A stretch of DNA of 64,000 bases, from NCBI RefSeq assembly GCF_040802235.1, contig NC_133165.1:11689623-11753622 (forward strand), read 5' to 3'. Source of the DNA: Manis javanica. Its lineage: Eukaryota > Chordata > Mammalia > Pholidota > Manidae. Every line of letters starts with the position of its first letter. Positions within the stretch are counted from its first letter, which is position 1. The position numbers were made by a program, and so were the translations under genes. Positions 37,840 through 50,775 of the stretch are shown in pieces. The notes beneath the pieces are model-generated. The model saw only the letters and a program-made list of their open reading frames with translations. It was not told the origin of the DNA and made no database searches.

Positions 37840-38100
37840 CACTAACAAACTACAACAATAATAAATATAAACAAGTACTATTCTTTAAGCCCTCACTATA
37901 TGCTAGGCAATGTATCACATGCTTAACATATATTTTTACTCATTTCTTCCTAACTAAAACTCGATGAAATAGACATTATTATTCCCATCTTACAAAAGTA
38001 AATTCATTCTTAGAGGTTTAATAATTTATCAAGGTCACACAACTTATATATGATGGTAAAACTGGGCTTTTAAACCTGAGGCTGTCTGATGCTAAAAAAT
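37840..38100 (+). mobile_element. MIR SINE
   Basis: Ordered MIR blocks: CCTCACTATATGCTAGGCAATGTATCACATGC, CTCGATGAAATAGACATTATTATTCCCATC, CAAGGTCACACAACTTATATATGATGG, and GAGGCTGTCTGATGC. One of the fullest MIR copies in the window. Confidence 0.85.
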
Positions 38101-38519
38101 ACATATTACTACTATTGTAACAACATTGAAAGAGAAATATCTAGGAAAGTTCAAAGGCCGATTTTTATATCTGTAGCCTATAAACTACTCTCTAGGTTTG
38201 GCTTGCAAAGCTGAAAGAAGGACTTTAGCTTTAATCAGGTGACAAGTTTTTGGGAAAGAGAGAAAGAACGAGAGAGAGAAAGCTGGAGGAAAAAGAGCTT
38301 TCAAACTACCAAAGCTGTGAGCGGCAGGCCCAGGGCCATGGAGGCCTAGGACCCAAGGGCTTTGACAAAAGATTTCTATGGGTAATAGGCAATGCCAAGT
38401 TTTTTAGTTAAGTAACTATTAATAGTAGGTTTCTTACAAGTTGAGCCATTTAGCCTATGTGTCTAGATAATAAAGACTTCAATACCCTACCTCAATTGAT
38501 TCTTCTGTTATAGCTATGT

Positions 38520-38720
38520 GTAGGTAACAAGTATAAAGAACATGTATTAAGTACTTATTCTGTGCTAGATATTGTTCTAAACGTTCTACATTTGATCCTA
38601 ACAACAACTCTGCAAGGTGTGTTCTTCTATTATCATTCCCATTTTGATGATGAGGAACTTAAGCCATGATACTAATCCAAGCAAACTTATGTCAGAGCCC
38701 ACAATCTTTACCATTATATT
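38520..38720 (+). mobile_element. MIR SINE
   Basis: Blocks TTAAGTACTTATTCTGTGCTAGATATTGTTCTAAACG, ATCCTAACAACAACTCTGCAAGG, ATTATCATTCCCATTTTGATGATGAGGAACTTAAG follow the MIR core and tail. Confidence 0.85.
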
Positions 38721-41700
38721 ATACGAATGTTACAGTAAACTAGTCACTACAATAATTAGGTAAGTAGTATTTTATTCATAATCATTCTGTTATTTAATAA
38801 AAACTATTTTTCTAAAGTAGCTAATCTTAAATTGTCACTTAGTGAACAGATTTAGTGATTAGCATTGTTTGCAATAAAGACACTTACTGACAACTAATTG
38901 GGACTACAGCGAGAACAGCCTTCTGACAGTTCCTTAGAGAATGTTTTAAGAAATAAACTATATAATGATCTTGTATGCTCTATATGATTCAATACCATAT
39001 AAGTGAAAGATGAAGCTCTTGCATTTTAGGATAGTTGCTGGTTTACTGAGGTATTTATGTGTGAAGTCAGGTGACACATTATGATAACAGAAGCTTTCAT
39101 GTTTTGGAAAGTGACAAGGCAATTTTTCTGCTTCTGTTTTTTTTTTTTTTTTTTTTTTTACTTAAACTGATCCAAAAGGATATATTAAGAGATTGTAATA
39201 CACAATGTTTAAAATGGATATAATACTATTCATTGTTATGTGTGGAATAGGTTGATTCCTTCTGCAATGTAATATATATTTTGAAAATTGATCTAGTTCA
39301 CACATTATACTAATAATCTAATCTATATTAGATGAATAATTTTACTTAGATGAAAATATTTCTTTCTTAACCATATTGACTAGAGCAACCTTTTGTGACT
39401 AGAGTCTTTAATTCAATAAAGAAAATTCAAGCACTCCAAGAACTTTGATGCCTGGCAAATATATTTTTAAATTAGACATATTAAAGTTGTTATTTCAAAA
39501 CAAAATTAAAATGTATCATGATGAACTTGCATGTGTTAATGGATCTAAGTGACTGGAATCTAATAATGCCAAGTACCTGGATGAAACATGAAAAGTCAGA
39601 GAATCATTCTGAAGTTTTCATTTATCTGTAGAACACATTTTCACATTCAATCATATGTTGACTTTGCATGTATATAACTATAATATCAATGTGTATAAAA
39701 CCTTTTCAAAAAAACCTTAATAATTGTGATGAAGTGTAAGTTAATAATGTGGACTTTTAAAGTCACTTTATTTTGGGGAAATTAATAAAATATGATATAA
39801 AATAAAACATCTTTTATCCTAAAAAAAGGTACCATAATATTTTAGAAGATATTTCAAAATCTCTAGGGTGTAATTAAATGAAGAGTTTGAAAAACTTAGG
39901 CTCTATCACCCCATATACCATAAGCTAGAGATTTCTTTTAATGTTTACATTTTTTTCCAGAGTTAGTAACCGCAATGCAACTCTTGTTGAAACCATGATA
40001 TGTATTAAAGAGTGTAGATATGTATGACAGGTTAACAAATGTAAAAAGTCAACATTAATATAAACCGTCAACTATTCAATGGGAAAAAATTTTTAAAGCA
40101 TGGTTTTGGCAGGATAATATTATCTAAAATCTACTATTTTTAAAGTTTCCCTTAAAAACTAACTTCACCTACAAAGTCTATTAAATCAATGACAATAGGC
40201 TAAAATACACTACTTTGATATATAAATCCAACTTTTTACAATTAGCCTAAAAAGTTCTTTTAGAACTAAATGATCAAAGAATTCAGTATGATCCTTGGTG
40301 GACGTGGGGGAGGGGATAGGGAGGAGGTGACTATTCAAGTCACAGAATACAATGAAAATAAAAGCTGATGCTGTGAATTTTAGAAAAATTTAATTTTGCT
40401 TCTATCAAAAGAAGACATTTAAAGAAAGAAAAATTCAAATACGTATTTTTGAGTAGTTCTGGTTGCTGGCATTCCACCCTTATCTGTGAAAGAATGCTTG
40501 TTGGCATTAGGTTCCATCAATTCACTTGTGATTTCTAAATTAATTCTGAAGGAAACCACAACTTACTTGAAGATCCCATTGAGTGTCTGTGGGCCTGATT
40601 TTTTTTTTCTCTCTTCACAGACAAAGCACTTCCACTAGTCATGGAAAAAAGGTCTAAATCCGTGTCTTCTCTGCTTACAAGTCTTGCCTTGGAGCAATGG
40701 GAGAGAATGTATACAATCATGAAACAAAATATGGCATTTTCTGAATGCAGCTCACATTACCCCAAATAAACAAACAGGCTCTGTCAAACAACCTTCCTCA
40801 AAATGATACCACAATCCTTTATTGCTGCCCAGGCAGAACAAATGTACTATGTCAAAGCATTTTTTTGCAAATAAGAGCCGATTTTAAAATTGAGGTTTGC
40901 TATTTGACTCTGTACAACAAAGAAAACATTTTAGTACAGTAAATTTGATGAAAATCAATCTTAAAGGCAACTGATGAAACTTTAAACAGCTTAATATTAC
41001 TTATTTACCAAGTATATTATTTGATTCTTAATTGAATCTTAGAAATGTCATATGGGGTTATTTTTTGCAATATTTATATTTTACCAGATATAAGTATTAG
41101 TCTTCTCAAGAAAATTCCCTGAAATGACCTTTATCCCATATCTGCATACTACATAGTCACAAAATATCTTTACCTTCTCATTACAACCATTATTAATACA
41201 AAAGCATTATATATCAAGGCTAAGTTAGGGGTAATGGTAAATATATAGAAATTTCAAGATATATTATTTTAAGGACAAAAAGGATAATTTATTTAATCTA
41301 AAATTACCATCTGAACCTTTATAACTACCTTAGACTGAGCCCAAGAGTTGCAAGAATTGATTCTTGCTTATAGAAGATTGTTTTATGTAATGTCTGGTAT
41401 CATTAAGTAAGGATTTATCATATGAACTGTGTGAAAATGCCATGATGGAAAGCAAAGCAGCCTCAAAGTAGCTCAGTTTTAAGCCAAACCACAGGATGCT
41501 TGAAATCCTGTGAGAAACCATTGTATTTAACATTTGATGTGAGAACAATTTAAGTAGAGCAAAACATAGCTATTACTGTGGTTAAAAAACTATACTCATA
41601 TTATGATCTAAAAAACCTCATGAAACCAGAATCGAAAGATTATCCTCTTTCAAATTCACATTCTTGCCCTTCTCCTTTACATGCACCTTCCCACTTTCTT

Positions 41701-42800
41701 GCACGCATGAGTTTCTCGTTGTTAAGTAAGCATGTGTGTTATTACTGAACTTCGAATTGAAACCATTTTATAACGTCAGTCACTTTTGCATGTACCTGGC
41801 CAAACGATATGCTTGAATTGACAAAAACCCTCAGCAGAAAATTGTTTAGAAAGAGATAAGTAACAAATGGCTTCCAAATCCCACCTGCAATTAATATCAA
41901 AACTGTTACACATTGTTTCTGAATTTTGTTTCAGTTAGTACACAAGAGTGTGTATCTAATACTCCCATCAGAGTAGCCCCATCAACACTACGACTTAAAA
42001 AGAGCCTGTCAAGAATGAGGAGGAAATACTAAAGTAATACCACAGTTTTGGTGAGAACCAGTTATAAAACAAAGAGAAACATGTTAACCATCTAGGGGAC
42101 CCTACTGCTGGCTAAAGAAGCTTTAACTGTAAGCCCCAAGATTTTAAAATTGGGTTTTATTTGCTTCAATTCAATGACATAATTCACTACGCCTATCTAG
42201 AAAGTATAAGTCCTACTCCTCCAGATGAGATAATACCTATGTGTCAAGAAAATATCTGTGAACACATGCCTTCCAAAGACCTCATTATCATCTAAGCCAT
42301 TAACATCCAAAAGACTTCCTTCCAAAATAGAAAACAATTAATGTCAATTACTAATTAAGCCATATTGTAAAAGGGAATAAAATTTAGGAGTGAAATTTAA
42401 CAGGGATACACAATTTCACAATGGTGCTGCCCAGCAGCTTAAACACAAATCTAGAAATTTCATAAAGGGGCCAATTATAGGTCCACTGATTGGTGTATCA
42501 GACACAGCCACATATGAACTAATATTCAAACTCTATTTCTGAAAACAGTAACTTTCAAATTGAACATAATTTTTCCTCTTACTGTTAACACATAAAGAAA
42601 TCATAAAGAAAATACATCTTTTCTTCTATATTACGTGAAATGGAGATACTTAAAAATTGATATACTCAATAACTGACCATGCTTTTATAACTTTTTCTAT
42701 AAAAATGTATGTTTAAGCTAAAACTCTGTAGTATTAAACACTTGTGCCATTATAACACAGTAAACAGTTTTTAGTTCATGTTAGATAATAATTTTCTTAT
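38721..42800. other. Gene-free AT-rich stretch
   Basis: No gene recognised; scattered short frames only. It contains a T-homopolymer (listed separately) and no repeat that I can name with confidence. Confidence 0.4.
39137..39159. repeat. T23 homopolymer
   Basis: Twenty-three uninterrupted T residues. It is not flanked by recognisable LINE or SINE sequence, so its origin as a retrotransposon tail is unproven. Confidence 0.95.
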
Positions 42801-42809
42801 GGATATGGT

Positions 42810-45800
42810 CTCACTAAGGGGAAAAAAAATCACACCCCAGGCATAGTGTTCCACAGTAGAGAGGGATCTCAAAGGTTTGGAATTTTTTCCTGAGGAATGA
42901 GAGATTCAAGCCCCACATCAGATGCCCCAACCTTATATCCCTACAGGAGACATGAACCCCCAAAACACCTGACTTTGAAAACTAACAGAGAGTATGTCTA
43001 GGAAAACTATAGAACTTTAGGGAAAGGAAAACTGATCTTAAAGGGCTTGTGTGCAGACTTACTCTGCTTGGAAATTGGTGGACAAACACTGGATTGAAAA
43101 TGGCAAAGATGACAGGGGAAGGAGGCTCTCTTAGTAATCTTGGAGTGCCTGCTAAAGAGTCAGGAGGCAGCTGGGCTTCTCCCTGGGGGATGAGATGCTG
43201 GTGGCAGCAATTTTTGGTAGTTTGTTCTGCCCAGCTGATCCCAGGTCTGGCAGGAGCCTTTCTGGAATCTTCTCTCCAGCCTGCTAATGCCAAGCGCTGC
43301 CCCCTCTGAGTTCCCCACACAACCCTGCAACTCAGCTAGACCTCACTCCCAACAGACAATAACCCTGTCCACCAGGGCACCTGCAGCAGTGGTGGCCAGG
43401 CCTCATGACCAGCTGGGACAGGGAACACCTCCACCACCCATGAGTGAGACAATAGCAATTTGGCTCAACCACAACAGATGGGTGCAGGTGGCCCACACAG
43501 GCTAACCCCTGGAGCTCCTTGCTTTGGTGTCAAGGGAAGACTGTACTTCTCGGCTTCACAGGACATAACCTACATGATGTCACTCCTTTCAAGACTGAGA
43601 GACATAACTGAACTACCTAATACACAGAAACAGAGAGTTAAGTAAAATGAGTTAACAGAAGATTATGTTCCAAATGAAAGAACAAGACAAAACCTCAGTA
43701 AAAAAAAAGTGAAAAGGAGATAAGCAATCTATCTGACAAAGAGTTCAAAGTAATGTTTATAAAGATGCCTGCTGACCTTGGGAGAATAATGAAAGAACAT
43801 AGTGATAACTTCAAAAAAAAGATAGAAAATATACGAAAATGCCTATCAGAACAAAAGAGTATATTAACATAAATGAAAAATACAGTAAAGGGAGTAAGTA
43901 GGTGCTTAGATGATAAAGAATAGATCAGTGATCTGGAAAACAAGGTAGTGGAAATCACTCAAAATGAACAGCAAAAAGGAAAAAAAGATTTTAAAAAAGG
44001 ATAGTTTAAAGGCTAGGACAACATCAAGCATACTAACGTCCACATTGTAGGGAGAAGAAAAGAGAAAGAGAAAGGGTCAGAAACTTATTTGAAGAAATAA
44101 TAGCTGAAAACTTCTTAAACCTAAAGAAGGAAACAGACAACCAAATTCAAGAAGCAGAGCCCCAAACTAGATGAAACCAAAGATATGCACATCAAGACCC
44201 ATTACAATTAAAATATCAATTTAAAAATAAAGAGAATCTTAAAAGGAGCAAGAGTAAAGCAATTAGTTATGTATAAGGGAATCTCCATAAGATTATCAGC
44301 TGATTTTTCAGCAAGAACTTTGCAGCCAGAAGGGAGTGGCATAATATATTCAAAATGCTGAAAGGAAAACCTACAGCCAAGAAGAATACACTACCCAGCA
44401 TGATTATCAATCAAAATTGAAGGGGCAATATGGAATTTCCCAGATAAGCAAAAACTAAAGTAATTCATCACTACTAAACTGTTTTTACAAGAAATAGTAA
44501 AGGGACTTCTCTAAACAGGAAACAAAAGGCCACAACTAGGAATAAGAAAAAAATCTTACTGGTAAAGGCAAACATACAGAAAAGATAGTGGATCAATCAC
44601 TATATAAAGCTACTATGAGGGTTAAAATATAAAAATAATAATATAATCAACATAATCTACAATAATTAAGGGATACACTGAACAAAAAATGTAAAATGTG
44701 ATGTGTAAAAGACAAAATGTGTGTGTGTGGGGGCAGTAAAATGTAGTGTTTTAGAATGAGTTTGAACTTAAATGACTACAAACATAAAATAATCTGCTAT
44801 ATATATAGATTGTTATATATGAACTTTACAGTACCCACAAACCAACCAGCCATGATAAATACATAAAAAATAAAGAGAAAGGAACCCAAACATAACACTA
44901 GAGAAAGTCATCAAATCAAAAGGGAAGAGAGCAAGAGAATTAAGGACCAGAGAAGACCTAAAAAAACAGTCAGAAAACATAATCACTTTAAATGTAAATG
45001 GACTATATGCTCCAATCAAAACACATAGGATGGCTGAAAGGACAGCAAAACAAGACTCATTTACATACTGCCTACCAGAGACTCCCTCATTTCAGATCTA
45101 AAGATACACACAGACTGAAAGTGAAAGGATAGTAAAAGATGTTTCACGCAAATGGAAACAAAATGAAAGCTGGAGTAGCAATGCTTACATCAGACAAAAA
45201 GATGTTGAAACAAATGCTGTAACAAGAGACAAAATGATCCAACAAGAATATATAACTTTAATAAATATTTATGCATGCACCCAACATAGGAGCACCTAAA
45301 TTCATAAAGCAAATATTAGCAGATACAAAGAGACAAAGTGGCAGTAATATAATAATAGTAGGGTACTTTTAACACCTAATTTACATCAATGGATAGATTA
45401 TCCAGACAGAAAATTAATAATGAAACAGAGGTCAAACAACACATTAGGTGAGATGGATTCAACAGATATATACTGAATATTCCATCCCAAAGCAGCAGAA
45501 TACACATTTTTCTCAAGTTCACATGGAACATTCTCCAGAATAGATAACATGTTAGGACATAGAACAAAGTTCAATACACTTAAGGATACTGAAATCACAT
45601 TAACCATTTTTTCTGACCACAATGGTATGAAGCTAGAAATCAATTATAATAAGAAAACTGGAAAAAACACAAACTCATGGAGATTAAACAACATACTACT
45701 AAAGAATCAGTAGGTAAACAAAGAAATCATAGATGTAATTAAAAAAAACCTTGAGACACATGAAAAGGAAAGCACAATGCTCCAAAATCTATGGCATACA

Positions 45801-46888
45801 GCCAAACCATTCTAAGAGAGAAATTTATAGCCCAACTCAAGAAACAAGAAAAATATCAAATTAAAAAACTAACCTTGTATCTAACAGAATGAGGAAAAGC
45901 ATAAACAAAACCCAAAGTTAGTAAAAGGAAGGAAATAATAAAGATTAGAGTGGAAATAAAGATGAGACTAAAAAACAATAAAAGAGATTGAATAAACTAA
46001 GAGCTATTTCTTTAAAAAGATAAACAAAATTGACAAATCTTACTCAAGACTCACCAAGAAAAAAAGAGGGCCCAAATAAATAAAATCAGGAATGAAAGAG
46101 AAGTTACAAGTGATACCACAGAAATACTATGGATGATTATACACTAGCAAAATGAACAAGCTAGAAACAATGGATAAATTCCTAGAAACAATCTTCTAAG
46201 AATGAATCAGGAAGAAATATAAAATCTGAATAGACTGATTACTAGGAATGAAATTGAAAGAGTAACCAAAATCTACAAGTAAACAAAACTCCAGGACCAG
46301 ATGGCATCACAAGTGAATTCTACCAAACATTTAAAGAAGAGGTAATACCTATGCATCTCAAACTATTCTAAAATACTGAAGAGAAAGAAATACTCACAAG
46401 CTCATTTTACAAGGCCAGCATTACCTTGATACCTTAACCAGAAAAAAGACACTACAAAAAAGAAAATTATAGGTCAATATACCTGGTGAACATAGATGAA
46501 AATATCTTCAACAAAATGTGAGCAAACCAAATTCAACAATACATGAAAAAGATTATACACCATGATCAAGTGGGATTTATTCCAGGGATGCAAGGATGGC
46601 TCAATATCTGTAAATCAGTCATGATACACCACACTAACAAAACAAAGGATAAAAATCATATTACCATCTAAATAGAAATAGAAAAATTATTTGACATAAT
46701 TCAACATCTATTTGATTAAAAACTCAACAAAGTAGGACCTCAACAAAATAAAGGCTATATAAGACAACCCCTCAGCTAATATCATACTCAGTGGAGAAAA
46801 GCTGAAAGCTCTTTCTCTAAGATCAGGGATAAGACAAGGATGTCCATTCTTAGCACTTTTATTTAATATAGTGTTGCCACAGCAATTA
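42810..46888 (+). mobile_element. Old L1 retrotransposon, 5'UTR to reverse transcriptase, decayed
   Basis: A plus-strand L1 of an older type. The GC-richer 42810-43550 part is 5'UTR-like (GGGATTCAAGCCC-type and CCACAACAGATGGG blocks). From 43550 follows the ORF1 region with an A-rich coiled-coil segment, and about 44030-44560 holds the ORF1 3' segment (TTATTTGAAGAAATAATAGCTGAAAACTTC). ORF2 starts near 44985 (TTTAAATGTAAATGGACTA), passes through endonuclease blocks (45240-45660) and enters the reverse transcriptase region (46290-46880: GGACCAGATGGCATCAC, GATCAAGTGGGATTTATTCCAGG, GGATGTCCATTC). Stops and frameshifts occur throughout, so it encodes nothing functional. It is cut off at 46888, where the next L1 starts. 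Confidence 0.88.
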
Positions 46889-46896
46889 CGCATTAG

Positions 46897-48512
46897 TTTT
46901 TTATTTTTATTTTACTTTTTTTATTAAAGTATCATTGATATGCAATCTTAAGACAATTTTACATAAACAACACAGTAGTTCCAACATTCTCCCATATTAT
47001 CAAGTCCTTACCCCCTCTACTGCAGTCACTGTCACCATAGTAAGATATTAATAAATCATTAATTGTCATCTCCAAGCTGTATTGCCTCCCCCAGGACACA
47101 CCTATATTGTGATTGTGAATTATATTGCCCCTTAATCCCCTTCTACTTACCCATTCACCCTCCCCAGTGTGTCACTCTTGGTAACCACTAGTCCCTTCTT
47201 GGTGTCTGTGAGTCTGTTGCTATTTTTTTCCTTCAGTTTTGCTTTGTTTTTATACTCCATAAATGAGTGAAGTCATTTGGTATTTGTCTTTCTACCCATG
47301 AGTTATTTCACTGAGCACAATACCCTTTAGATCCATCTAGGTTGTTGCAAATGGGAGGGTTTCTTGTCTTTTTTTATGATTGAATAATATTCCATTGTGT
47401 ATATGTACTACTTTTTCTTCATCCATTCACCTACTGATGGACACTTAGGTTGCTTTCATATTTTAGCTATTGTAAATAGTGCAGCAATAAACATAGGGGT
47501 GCATATGTCTTTTTGAATCAGTGTTCTTGTTTTCTTTGGGTAAATTCCTAGGAGTGGAATTCCCAGGTCAAATGCTATTTCTGTTTTTAGTTTTTTTGAG
47601 GAACCTCCATTGCTTTCCACAATGGTTGAATCAATTTACATTCTCACCAATAGTGTAGGAGGGTTCCCCTTTCTCTGCATCCTCACCAGCATTTGCTGTT
47701 TCTAGTCTTTTGGATGTTGGCCATCCTAACTGGTGTGAGGTGATATCTCAATGTGGTTTTAATTTGCATTTCCCTGATGATTAGCAATGTGGAACATGTT
47801 TTCATGTGTCTGTTGGCCATCTGAATTTTTCTCTGACAAGTGTCTGTTCAGATCCTCCATCTATTTTGTAATCATGTTATTTGCTTTTTTGGTGTTGAGG
47901 TGTGTGAGCTCTTTATGTATCTTGGATGTTAACCCCTTATTGGGCATGTCATTTATGAATATTCTCCCATACTGTAAGATGCCCCCAAATAGCCAAAGCA
48001 ATCCTGAGAAGGGAGAATAAAGCTGGGGGATTATGTTCCCCAACTTCAACCTCTACTACAAAGCCACAGTAATCAAAACAATTTGGTACTGGCACAAGAA
48101 CAGATGCATAGATCAATGGAACAGAATAGAGCCCAGATATAAACCCACACATATATGGCTAATTAATATACGATAAAGGAGCAATGGATATACAATGGGG
48201 AAATGACAGCCTCTTCAACAACTGGGGTTGGCAATATTGGACAGCTACATGCAAGAGAATGAAACTGGATTATTGTCTAACCCCATACACAAAAGTAAAC
48301 TTGAAAAAGGATCAAAGACCTGAATGTAAGTCATGAAACTATAAACCATAGAAGAAAACATAGGCAAAAATCTCTTGAATATAAACATGAGCAACTTTTT
48401 CCCAAACACATCTCCTTGGGCAAGGAAACAAAAGCAAAAAAGAACAAATGGGACTACATCAAACTAAAAAAGTTCTGTAGAGCAAAGGACACCAGCAGCA
48501 GAACAAAAAGGC
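46897..48512 (-). mobile_element. Twin-primed (5'-inverted) L1 inserted into the older L1
   Basis: The left part, 46897 to about 47983, is antisense. It starts with a T-rich tail (poly(A) of the element), then 3'UTR and ORF2 C-terminus (reverse of CACAATGGAATATTATTC, AAATGCAAATTAAAACCACA). The right part, about 47984-48512, is sense ORF2 (TACAAAGCCACAGTAATCAAAACA, GGAACAGAATAGAGCCCAG, AACAAATGGGACTACATCAAAC) and stops at ACAAAAAGGC. In an L1 that GGC is followed directly by the sequence with which the antisense part begins (GGCATCTTACAG on the minus strand). The two parts are thus adjacent pieces of one L1 joined head to head, as twin priming produces. GCATTA occurs at both edges (46890-46895 and 48511-48516) and may be what remains of a target duplication. 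Confidence 0.85.
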
Positions 48513-48559
48513 ATTAAACTCATTTCTTGAGTGAGATGTGCAGTAGGAGTAAAGATTCA

Positions 48560-49117
48560 CTTTTTTTTCCATGTAGATATCCAGTTGTCCAGCATTATTA
48601 GTTGAAAAAAATTACTCTTTCCCTCTTCTAATTGCCTTGGTATCTTTAAGGAAAATCAATTAACCTTATAAATGCAGTATTTTTCTGGACTCTATTCTTT
48701 TCCATTGATTAATTTTTCTATCTTTATATATATAACACACATTGTTGATCACTGGGGCTTTATAGAAAATTTTGAAATCAGCATGAATGTTATTATTCTT
48801 CAAGATTGCTTTGACTATTCTGGGTGCTTTGTTTTCCTGTATAAATTAAAAAATTTGTCCACTTCTACTAAAAATCTTTCTAGGAGTATACTGAATTCAT
48901 ATATCATTTGGTGAGAACTGATATACAATTTTAGCATTCCTCCTCATGAATATGGTATATTCTTTGATGTTTTTAAAGCAATGCTTGATAGTTATTGGGG
49001 AGTCCTTAAACATCTTAATATTAACATTATTTTTAAATATTTTATATTTCTTATATTGTGGTGAATGGGATGTTTTCTAAATTAATTTTTTGTGAAGATA
49101 GTTACGTATCTGTGTAC
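48560..49117 (-). mobile_element. Old L1 fragment, antisense
   Basis: The plus strand reads TTTCCATGTAGATATCCAGTTGTCCAGCA, a GCCTTGGTATCTTTAAGGAAAATCAATT block, TTTCTGGACTCTATTC, CCATTGATTAATTTTTCTATC and CAAGATTGCTTTGACTATTCTGGGT, the familiar antisense of an old L1 3' region. The sequence 48517-48560 between it and the twin-primed L1 is unassigned. Confidence 0.8.
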
Positions 49118-49305
49118 ATCTATATATATCTATATACATGTATACATATCTCTCATTTTTTTCTCCAAGAATAGGCTTGAAGAGTAATATGGCATCTACC
49201 TATCTATATCATCTATATCTCTCTCTCTACATATACATAGATACCTATATCCACAGGTATCTATATATCCATATCTATATGTGTATCTATAGGTTATATA
49301 TAGAT
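49118..49305. repeat. Degenerate (TATC)n/(TA)n low-complexity tract
   Basis: It is dominated by TATC, ATAT and TCTC units with interruptions; a copy of TTCAAGGATGGGCTTGAAGA/TCCAAGAATAGGCTTGAAGA-like text appears on both sides (about 49165 and 49315), which suggests the tract expanded inside a short tandem duplication. Confidence 0.8.
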
Positions 49306-49980
49306 TGTTTTTTCTTCAAGGATGGGCTTGAAGAATACAAAGACCTACTTTAATAAACACTGACAGATTTCTTTCCAGAATGACTGTACCATCTTCTACT
49401 TTCACCAGTTGTACATCAAATACACCAAATGTATTTATTACAATAAAGTTGCATTTTTAAAAACAAATTTTCCTCTTATTGATGGCCTGGTCCCAATTGT
49501 GCAATTATCAACCACACTGTTGATAGCACATTGCATGACCCAATTTTCTAATTTTTGCCTTTTGATGAATATGGTCAGGAGGTTTCTTAGTTGTAATTTT
49601 TATTCCTCTGGTCATGCAACTGAGCATGTGTTCATATACATTTATGCATTTAGGCATTATCCTTGTGAACTTGTCTATGTATATTCTTTTTCTATTGTAT
49701 CTCTATTTCTCTTTCATTGGGTTACCTAACTGTATATTGTTCATTTGCAGTTTTTTTTCCAATATTTAGATGCTAACTTATTATTGGCTTTAGGTGCTGA
49801 AAATAGTTTGCCCATGTCTGTAATCTGTCAAATTCTTCAAAGGAAGGAATATTTAATTTCATATAGTCAAGTCAATCAATTTTTTTACATATAATTTGTA
49901 TTATATGTATCTTTTTAAAGAAGTCTTTCTTCACTGCTAAGTCACAAATATTTTATTTGGTCAGTTGTATAGCTTTAACT
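49306..49980 (-). mobile_element. Probable continuation of old antisense L1
   Basis: TTCCAGAATGACTGTACCATCTTCTACTTTCACCAG, a GTTACCTAACTGTATATTG block and TGCCCATGTCTGTAATCTGTC-like text resemble, weakly, the antisense of ORF2 C-terminus in old L1M copies. Too diverged for a firm call. Confidence 0.45.
49448..49507 (+). repeat. Local direct repeat, copy 1 (about 60 bp)
   Basis: It aligns without gaps to 50716-50775 at an offset of 1,268 bases with about 53 of 60 positions identical. The shared core is GATGGCCTGGTCCCA / TATGGCCTGGTCCCA followed by GCAATTA. Confidence 0.85.
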
Positions 49981-50715
49981 TTCACACTCAAGTCTTCAAA
50001 TCTTCTGCTCAATAATCCTTTCTTTAATTCCAAAAAGCAATTGTTTCTGAAAGCCTTCCCCAATAAACATCCTACACTCAATTATCAGAATCTCAAAGTA
50101 CGTTTTCCTGTGGAATCTGAACTGTGACTGTCTTCTGCAGGAAAATCCTGGCATTTTAGGGGATACATTTAATCAACAATACAATTCTATAGATCAGTGA
50201 CATGCTTTCTGATATATATTAGAAGTAAAGTGATATTTGTTTCCATATTTTTCATTCCATACTGTCACATAATATGATTTGATCTTCCTTAAAAGACAGG
50301 TTTTTTATTTTTTAGCTTCCTCAATACTTAGCATTTGAATGTTTGATTCTGTCTTATTCTGTCTTCACTCTTGAATATTAGTGAAGAGTACTATAGATAA
50401 TATTTATATTTACCCTATTATTAAGAAACAATTCCATTATCTTTTGATATGTATTGTTGCTGATATCATGTCAACTCTCAATCTAATTATTATTCCTTTG
50501 TAAATCATCTCTCAATTCATTAATTCTCTCTTTTATGGTGTCTAGTCCACAGTTCATTTCAATGATAATATTTCTTTTAATTTCCAGAATTTATAACAGG
50601 TTCTTTTGCATATCTATCAATTAGTTAAAACTTGATAACTTTTATTCCATAATTCTTTGTACACTTTATTTATAGGTGTTATTCTTATGTCTTTGAGGAT
50701 CTTATAGTAGCAACA

Positions 50716-50775
50716 GTTGCAGTTTTAAAAATAAATTTTCCCCTTATTTATGGCCTGGTCCCAGTCATGCAATTA
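50716..50775 (+). repeat. Local direct repeat, copy 2 (about 60 bp)
   Basis: Partner of 49448-49507; starts GTTGCAGTTTTAAAAATAAA. Confidence 0.85.

Noticed and set aside
43695-45643. Several minus-strand hydrophobic frames
   Set aside because: They are antisense readings of the A-rich L1 ORF1/ORF2 sequence.
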